Both the position numbers and the translations under genes were made by a program. A stretch of DNA of 64,000 nt from Rhizobium sp. C4 (GTDB lineage Bacteria > Pseudomonadota > Alphaproteobacteria > Rhizobiales > Rhizobiaceae): assembly GCF_021026315.1 (NCBI RefSeq), contig NZ_JAJNCX010000001.1, positions 62,001-126,000 on the forward strand. The letters run 5' to 3'. A model generated the notes under the pieces. The model ran no database searches, had not been told where the DNA came from, and saw only the letters and a program-made list of their open reading frames with translations. Shown here in pieces: positions 58,598-64,000 of this stretch; the first letter of the stretch is position 1; every line of letters starts with the position of its first letter.

Positions 58598-61060
58598 TCA
58601 GGGGGCCGCCACCGCACAGACCTCTTCCCAGTCACTCTCCAGTGTGACCGGGATACTGTGCGGCAGATCGACGGAGGATGTTCCGATCAGGATCGTGTAG
58701 TCGCCTGCAGGCGCCCGCCAGGCATTGCGCCCCGCATCGAAATAGGCGAGCGATCGCATGCCGAGCGTCACATCGGCCTCAGCCGCCTCGCCGGCGGAAA
58801 GCGTGAGCGCACTGAAGCCGCGCAGTTCCTTCAGCGGCCGGTCATGACCCGGCGGGGGCGACACGTAGACCTGAACCACGGCCTTGCCGGCCCGCTTGCC
58901 AGCGTTGCGAACGGGTGTGGTGACCGTGAAGCGGTCTCCGGGACGGATCGTCGTTGACGATGCTTTCGGCTCGCCCAGTTCAAATGTCGTGTAGGAAAGG
59001 CCGAAGCCGAAAGGATAAAGAACGCCCTCGCCGCCTGACCGGTCATAGTGCCGGTAGCCGATGAACACACCCTCGCGATAGGCGACATGGCCGTTCTCGC
59101 CCGGATAGTTACCGACCGTCGGATTGGCGGAGAGCACAGCCGGGAACGTCTGCGGCAGACGGCCGCCGGGTTCGGCATCGCCGAAGAGAACATCGGCCAC
59201 GCCGTGGCCAAGCTCCTGCCCCGGATACCAGCTTTGCAGGATCGCCGCGACATCGTCCTTCCACGGCATGGCGACAGGGCCGCCGGTTTGCAGCACGACG
59301 ATGCATTGGGGATTGGCTGCCGCCACGCGGGCAATCAGCTCATCCTGGGCACGGGGAAGATCAATGCCGGGAAGATCGCGCCCTTCGCTGTCCCATTCCG
59401 GCGTCCGGCCAACGAAGACGATGGCGACGTCGGCAGAGGCGGCAACCCGTTTAGCACGGCGAAGCCCCGCCTCGCCCGGCGGCAGCGACAGGCCGACACG
59501 GAAGGCCTGGATGCCATCCATGACGCCCGTCGTCGAACGATAGTCGACATGGAAATGATAGGTCCGGCCCTCTTCGAGCTCGATCTCGACCTGACGCTCG
59601 TCGCCGCCGAAATGATAGTAGGTCGCCCCCGTCGGGGCCCAGCCGTCCCAGCCATCGATGGTCAGCACGTCATCGACATAGAGTCTGGCAAGACCGGCAT
59701 TGGCGAGGCCCAGTTCGTAGCGGCCGCTCCGCTCCGGCGTCACCTCGAAGGAAGAGCGCGCCGTAAACACATCCAGATTGACGCCCGGCTCGTGCGAACC
59801 GAACCACTTGGCGTCCGAACCCGGATATTGCCGGGTGAAGACCGCCGGCCCGCTGAAATCCTCGTTGTTGTAGAAATGCGTCGTCATCGGGCTTGTCACG
59901 ACCGGCAGCAGAAGATGGTTGGTGCATCCCTCTTCGTAAAGCACCTCGACATTGTCGCGGGCAAGTAAGCCCTGCAGCGGGCTCACCCGGTAATGCGCGT
60001 TCACCCGCGCGCTGCCGCCCCCCATGATCCGCGCCGCAGCGGCATTCGGGCCGATGACAGCCAGCTTCAGCGGCTTCTTTCCATCGAGCGGCAATACGCC
60101 GTTGTTCTTCAGCAGAACCGAGCCCTCCGCCACGGCGCGGCGGATGAGCGCGCGATGTGCAGGGAGATCGACGGACCTCTCCTCTTTCACGCGCGCCACC
60201 CTGCGGACGCCGGACCGATCGACGAGACGCAGCACGCGGCGCGCACCGTCCGTCACCATGTCGAGATCGATTTCGCCCCGGTCAATCGCCTCGAGCAGTT
60301 TCTTGCCGCGGTAAAGCGCGGGACCGGGCATTTCGAGGTCGAGACCGGCATTCATGCTTTCCGCCACGCTCTTGACAGCGGTCCAATCGGACATGACCAG
60401 CCCGTCAAAGCCGTATTCGACCTTCAGGAGATCATGCAGAAGCCATTTGTGCTCGCTGGTAAACGTGCCGTTCAGCCGGTTATAGGAGCACATCAGCGCC
60501 CAGATTCCGGCCTTCACCGCCGCTTCGAAAGGCGGCAGGTAGATCTCGCGCAAGGTGCGGATATCGATGTCGGAGGACATCGTCATGCGCTCATATTCGC
60601 TCTCATTGCCGATGAAATGCTTGATCGTGGCGCCGATGCCCTGAGACTGCAGCCCGCCGATATAGGCCAGTGCCATTTCCGTCGTCAGGTGCGGGTCTTC
60701 CGAATAGCATTCGAAATTGCGGCCATTGAGCGGACCGCGATGCATGTTGACGGTGGGCGCGAGGAGAACATTGCTGTCCTTGGTGCGCGCCTCTTCCGCC
60801 AACGCCTTGCCGACCTCTTTCAGAAGCTCCGGATTCCAGCTGGCGCCCAGCGCAATGCCGGAGGGGAAAACCGCAGCCGTCGGCCCGTTTTCCGTCACGC
60901 CACCACGCGCGCCGTTCGGCCCGTCGGAAACCTTGACGGCGGGAACGCCGAGGCGCTCGATCGCCACGGTTTCCCAGAAATTCGCGCCCGAAAGCAGCGA
61001 CACCTTTTCTTCCAGCGTCAGCTTGGCGAGGGTTTCTTCGATCCAGAGTTCGTCAGTCAT
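58598..61060 (-). CDS. Glycoside hydrolase family 3 beta-glucosidase with PA14 domain
   Basis: 820 residues. The N-terminal GH3 barrel (about 10-300) has KHFIGNESEYER and the nucleophile Asp225 in LVMSDWTAV; the second GH3 sandwich contains EGRDLPGIDLP. A PA14 domain is inserted at about 385-530 (RQYPGSDAKWF, YVDDVLTIDGW), as in beta-glucosidases that act on oligosaccharides, and the C-terminus is a fibronectin III-like domain (VQVYVSPP then RELRGFSALTL-like LKELRGF). There is no signal peptide, so it cleaves sugars after uptake. It is 39 bases after the ABC ATPase gene. Confidence 0.93.
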   Translation of the reverse strand: MTDELWIEETLAKLTLEEKVSLLSGANFWETVAIERLGVPAVKVSDGPNGARGGVTENGPTAAVFPSGIALGASWNPELLKEVGKALAEEARTKDSNVLLAPTVNMHRGPLNGRNFECYSEDPHLTTEMALAYIGGLQSQGIGATIKHFIGNESEYERMTMSSDIDIRTLREIYLPPFEAAVKAGIWALMCSYNRLNGTFTSEHKWLLHDLLKVEYGFDGLVMSDWTAVKSVAESMNAGLDLEMPGPALYRGKKLLEAIDRGEIDLDMVTDGARRVLRLVDRSGVRRVARVKEERSVDLPAHRALIRRAVAEGSVLLKNNGVLPLDGKKPLKLAVIGPNAAAARIMGGGSARVNAHYRVSPLQGLLARDNVEVLYEEGCTNHLLLPVVTSPMTTHFYNNEDFSGPAVFTRQYPGSDAKWFGSHEPGVNLDVFTARSSFEVTPERSGRYELGLANAGLARLYVDDVLTIDGWDGWAPTGATYYHFGGDERQVEIELEEGRTYHFHVDYRSTTGVMDGIQAFRVGLSLPPGEAGLRRAKRVAASADVAIVFVGRTPEWDSEGRDLPGIDLPRAQDELIARVAAANPQCIVVLQTGGPVAMPWKDDVAAILQSWYPGQELGHGVADVLFGDAEPGGRLPQTFPAVLSANPTVGNYPGENGHVAYREGVFIGYRHYDRSGGEGVLYPFGFGLSYTTFELGEPKASSTTIRPGDRFTVTTPVRNAGKRAGKAVVQVYVSPPPGHDRPLKELRGFSALTLSAGEAAEADVTLGMRSLAYFDAGRNAWRAPAGDYTILIGTSSVDLPHSIPVTLESDWEEVCAVAAP

Positions 61061-61099
61061 GTCTTGTCAGGCACCACGTTTTTAAAGAATGAGCGAGGC

Positions 61100-62191
61100 T
61101 TAGAGGCGCAGGCCGTCCGCCGCAGAGAACAGCGAGGCGCTGCCGAGCGAGAATCCGAGCTTCAGCATGCTGCCGCGCGGCGGGTTGAGCTTGAGTTCGC
61201 TGTTGACCCGCACGGAAATCTTCTCAGCCCCGCAGGTTCCCCAGATCACCGTGTCGGCGCCCATCGTCTCGATCACGTTGACCGCCATGTCGAGCGGCAA
61301 CAGTCCTTCGCGCGGCGAGATCGCCAGATGCTCCGGGCGGATGCCGAGAATGGCCTCCATCGGCGCGCTCGGCCGCTTGGCGAAGGGATAGGCGCTGACA
61401 TCGAGCACATGGCCGTCCTTCAGACGGAACTCCACCCGCTCGCCCACCGCGCCAAGCGTCCCTGACAGGAAATTCATGGCCGGCGAACCAATGAAATCGG
61501 CGACGAAGAGATTGGCGGGGCGATTGTAGATTTCTTCCGGCGAGGCCAATTGCTGGATGACGCCGTTCTGCATGACGGCGATGCGGGTCGCGAGCGTCAT
61601 CGCCTCGACCTGGTCATGCGTGACATAGATCATCGTCTTGCCGATGTCCTCATGCAGCGTCTTCAACTCAACGCGCAATTCGGCGCGCAGCTTGGCGTCG
61701 AGGTTGGAAAGCGGCTCGTCGAAGAGATAGACATCGGCGTCCCGCACCAGTGCGCGCCCGATCGCCACGCGCTGCCGCTGGCCACCCGAAAGCGCTGCCG
61801 GCCGGCGCTTGAGATAGGGCTTGATCTGCAGCATGTCCGAGACCCGGGCAACACGGCGCTCAATCTCGTCCTTCGGCAGCTTTGCCATGCGCAGGCCAAA
61901 GGTCAGGTTGCCCTCGACCGTCGTCTGCGGATAGAGCGCATAGGACTGGAAAACCATGCCGATGCCGCGATCCTTCGGCTCGGCATGGGTCATGTCCTTG
62001 TCGCCGATCAGGATCTTGCCGCCATGCACGTCGATCAGGCCGGCAATGGAGTTGAGCAGCGTCGACTTTCCGCAGCCCGACGAGCCGAGGAGCACGATGA
62101 ATTCACCGCTGGCAATGTCGAGATTGAGGTTCTGGAGAACCTTGACGGAGCCGAACTGGATTTCGAGGTCTTTGATGGAAACAGCGGTCAT
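61100..62191 (-). CDS. Sugar ABC transporter ATP-binding protein (UgpC/MalK type)
   Basis: 363 residues. Walker A GSSGCGKSTLLN (about 36-47), Q-loop YALYPQTT, signature SGGQRQRVAIGRAL, Walker B VYLFDEPLSNLD and H-loop TMIYVTHDQ are complete. The C-terminal TOBE regulatory domain (from about 240) contains LGIRPEHL. It energises the two permeases encoded just upstream. The gap to the upstream permease gene is 3 bases. Confidence 0.95.
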   Translation of the reverse strand: MTAVSIKDLEIQFGSVKVLQNLNLDIASGEFIVLLGSSGCGKSTLLNSIAGLIDVHGGKILIGDKDMTHAEPKDRGIGMVFQSYALYPQTTVEGNLTFGLRMAKLPKDEIERRVARVSDMLQIKPYLKRRPAALSGGQRQRVAIGRALVRDADVYLFDEPLSNLDAKLRAELRVELKTLHEDIGKTMIYVTHDQVEAMTLATRIAVMQNGVIQQLASPEEIYNRPANLFVADFIGSPAMNFLSGTLGAVGERVEFRLKDGHVLDVSAYPFAKRPSAPMEAILGIRPEHLAISPREGLLPLDMAVNVIETMGADTVIWGTCGAEKISVRVNSELKLNPPRGSMLKLGFSLGSASLFSAADGLRL

Positions 62192-62194
62192 CGG

Positions 62195-63058
62195 TTATCC
62201 CTTCACTGCACCGGCGGCAATGCCGCGGACGAACCAGCGTCCGGATGCGAGGTAGATTACGAGAGGAACAAGGGCCGTCAGAATGGTCGCGGCCATGTCG
62301 ACATTGTAGGCCTTCTCGCCCTGCGTCGTGTTGACGATATTGTTGAGCAACACGGTCATTGGCCGGTTGTCGGAGCCGGCAAAGACGAGGCCGAAAAGGA
62401 AGTCGTTCCAGATGTGGGTGGATTGCAGGATCACCGCCACGATCATGATCGGCGGCGAGAGCGGCAGCATCAGCCGGAAGAAGATATCCCAGAAGCCGCC
62501 GCCATCGACGCGCGCCGCACTGAAGAGATCGCGCGGCAGGCCGGCATAGTAGTTGCGGAACATCAGCACCATGATCGGTAGGCCGAAGATGACATGCACC
62601 ATGATGATGCCGCCAAGGCTGTTATAGAGGCCGACCTGGGAGAGAACCCGGACCAGAGGATAGATGAAGACCTGGTAGGGAATGAAGGCCGCCACGACGA
62701 GAACGGCGAAGATCACGCCCGCCCCCTTCGGCCGCCAGAACGAGAGCGCATAGCCCGTCACCGCGCCCAGCATGATCGACAGGAAGGTCGAGGGGATCAT
62801 GATCTTCAGCGAATTGAAGAAGCCGACGGAGACGCCCGCGCAGGTGAGCCCCGTGCAGGCGGAATTCCACGCCGTCGCCCAGGCCTCCAGCGTCGGACGC
62901 AGGGGAAAGGCGAAGATCGATGATCCGCGCACCTCGTCCATGGTCTTCAGCGATGTCGCGACCATCACATAGAGCGGCATCAGGAAGAAGGCCGCCATGA
63001 TGACCAGAAAGGCATAGACGCCGAACCGGGCGATGTTTTTCTCTTGCCGTTGCGCCAT
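62195..63058 (-). CDS. Carbohydrate ABC transporter permease, MalG type
   Basis: 287 residues with six membrane helices. The cytoplasmic EAA-like loop is SAARVDGGGFWDIFFRLMLP, the coupling helix for the ATPase. The external loop after helix 1 is longer than usual and holds two Cys (NSACTGLTCAG). It forms the channel with the MalF-type partner 3 bases upstream. Confidence 0.92.
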   Translation of the reverse strand: MAQRQEKNIARFGVYAFLVIMAAFFLMPLYVMVATSLKTMDEVRGSSIFAFPLRPTLEAWATAWNSACTGLTCAGVSVGFFNSLKIMIPSTFLSIMLGAVTGYALSFWRPKGAGVIFAVLVVAAFIPYQVFIYPLVRVLSQVGLYNSLGGIIMVHVIFGLPIMVLMFRNYYAGLPRDLFSAARVDGGGFWDIFFRLMLPLSPPIMIVAVILQSTHIWNDFLFGLVFAGSDNRPMTVLLNNIVNTTQGEKAYNVDMAATILTALVPLVIYLASGRWFVRGIAAGAVKG

Positions 63059-63061
63059 GGC

Positions 63062-63946
63062 TCAGCCTGCCGCTTTCTGCGCCATGGAACGGCGCGCATA
63101 GTAGATGGGCGTGGCGACGATGACGACGGCAGCGAGCATCATGATCGCGCCCGCATTGGCCAGCGCCACGTTCTGGCGTTCGAACAGGTTTTCCATGACG
63201 AATTTGGCCGGCACTTCCGTTGCATTGCCGGGACCGCCGCCGGTCAGCGCAACGACGAGGTCGTAGGCCTTGACGACGGCAACGGAGAGCAGAACCGTCG
63301 CGGTTGCCGCCATCGGCGCGATGATGGGGAGGACGATGGAGGTGTAGACGCGCCATTTGGCGATGCCGTCGACCTTTGTCGCCTTCCACAGATCCTCATC
63401 GACGCCGCGAAGACCGGCGAGCAGGATCGCCATGACAAGCCCGCTGCCCTGCCAGACGGCTGCCAGAACCAGCACGAAAATGGCGCGGTCGGGGCGGACG
63501 ATCCAGTCGAAGACGAACGTATCGAAACCCCAGCCGCGCACCGTCGCCTGAATGCCGAACGTCGGGTTGAGCACCCACTGCCAGACAAGGCCAGTGACGA
63601 CGAAGGACATGGCATAGGGATAGAGGAAGATCGTCCGGAACAGGCTTTCGCCCCGGATCTTCTGGTCCATCATGATGGCCATGAGGAAGCCGAGGACAAG
63701 GCAGATCGCGATGAAGAGCACGCCGAAGACGACCAGGTTGCCGACCGAAACCAGCCAGCCGTCATTGCCCATCAACCGTACATACTGGTCGAAGAAATTG
63801 AATTTATAGATCGGGATCAGTCTGGAATTCGTCATCGAGATGACAAAGGTCCAGATCATCGCGCCTATGAAGACGCCGATGACAATGATCCATGCCGGAA
63901 GCATGGCCAGTGTGACCTGCAACCGTCCGCGCCAAAGCCCACGCAT
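63062..63946 (-). CDS. Carbohydrate ABC transporter permease, MalF type
   Basis: 294 residues with six membrane helices. The EAA loop reads LWKATKVDGIAKWRVYTSIV. Sequence type and order (MalF, MalG, ATPase, GH3) are those of CUT1 sugar importers. The start codon is preceded only by a weak GGGG, and 54 bases remain to the window end. The substrate-binding protein gene is expected just beyond, which I cannot see. Confidence 0.92.
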   Translation of the reverse strand: MRGLWRGRLQVTLAMLPAWIIVIGVFIGAMIWTFVISMTNSRLIPIYKFNFFDQYVRLMGNDGWLVSVGNLVVFGVLFIAICLVLGFLMAIMMDQKIRGESLFRTIFLYPYAMSFVVTGLVWQWVLNPTFGIQATVRGWGFDTFVFDWIVRPDRAIFVLVLAAVWQGSGLVMAILLAGLRGVDEDLWKATKVDGIAKWRVYTSIVLPIIAPMAATATVLLSVAVVKAYDLVVALTGGGPGNATEVPAKFVMENLFERQNVALANAGAIMMLAAVVIVATPIYYARRSMAQKAAG

Positions 63947-64000
63947 TGTTCTAACCCCGGAGAATGCTGACGAGAATGGATGCCGACCGGCAATGCCGGT

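Overview
The window is about 60% GC and reads as chromosomal DNA of an alphaproteobacterium of the Rhizobiaceae (Rhizobium/Agrobacterium neighbourhood; genus not assigned). The signs are a choline-dependent phosphatidylcholine synthase (pcs), an IalB-family protein, a second-type purC, the rlpA-dac-tmk-holB-metG-tatD gene string, the mfd-sdhE-recG group, a LexA box of the alphaproteobacterial GTTC-N7-GTTC type, and interspersed palindromic repeats of the rhizobial intergenic (RIME-like) kind. Most genes are housekeeping genes. The accessory content is small but visible.

Layout. 1-3.6 kb: fpr, a small membrane ORF, tRNA-Ser(TGA), a DUF2799 lipoprotein and an apparently intact IS30-family element. 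3.6-11 kb: tandem HD/HD-GYP protein, hspQ, IalB-like protein, YejA-like binding protein, FrnE-like DsbA protein, methyltransferase, Pmp3/YqaE peptide and an exported EF-hand protein. 11-24.1 kb: gyrA, MarC, VOC protein, ssb and uvrA sharing one SOS box, DUF72, purC, PhnP-like hydrolase, tatD, metG. 24.2-29.1 kb: TauE/SafE transporter, holB, tmk, a D,D-carboxypeptidase-like protein with altered motifs, rlpA. 29.1-31.5 kb: an autotransporter. 31.6-35.6 kb: tgt, queA, two cyclophilins, coaD. 35.8-36.6 kb: three 45-residue membrane-type ORFs, two of them followed by nearly identical terminators. 36.6-47 kb: mfd, sdhE, recG, DUF502, glmS, glmU. 47-52 kb: BMP-family binding protein, pcs, UbiH-type hydroxylase, AEC transporter, CcdA. 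52.2 kb: tRNA-Lys(TTT) with a truncated IS481-type transposase tail beside it. 52.5-58.5 kb: an accessory catabolic cluster (ThDP enzyme, MarR regulator, aldehyde dehydrogenase, divergent ketopantoate-reductase-like dehydrogenase, LysR regulator). 58.6-64 kb: GH3 beta-glucosidase with a CUT1-type sugar ABC transporter that continues past the window end.

How the genes work together. ssb/uvrA and mfd/recG supply DNA repair, the first pair probably under LexA. rlpA/dac/glmS/glmU supply cell-wall synthesis and remodelling. tgt/queA make queuosine. The 52-58 kb cluster could convert a 2-hydroxy or 2-oxo acid through decarboxylation and aldehyde oxidation, with a palindrome in its divergent promoter region as a candidate operator. 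The last four genes form a take-up-and-cleave system for beta-linked gluco-oligosaccharides.

I see no CRISPR array, prophage, known anti-phage system or toxin-antitoxin pair of a known family. The most novel-looking material is the 35.8-36.6 kb small-ORF cluster with a LexA-box match, and the divergent operator of the catabolic cluster. Two housekeeping enzymes (Dac and Tgt) lack residues usually thought essential.
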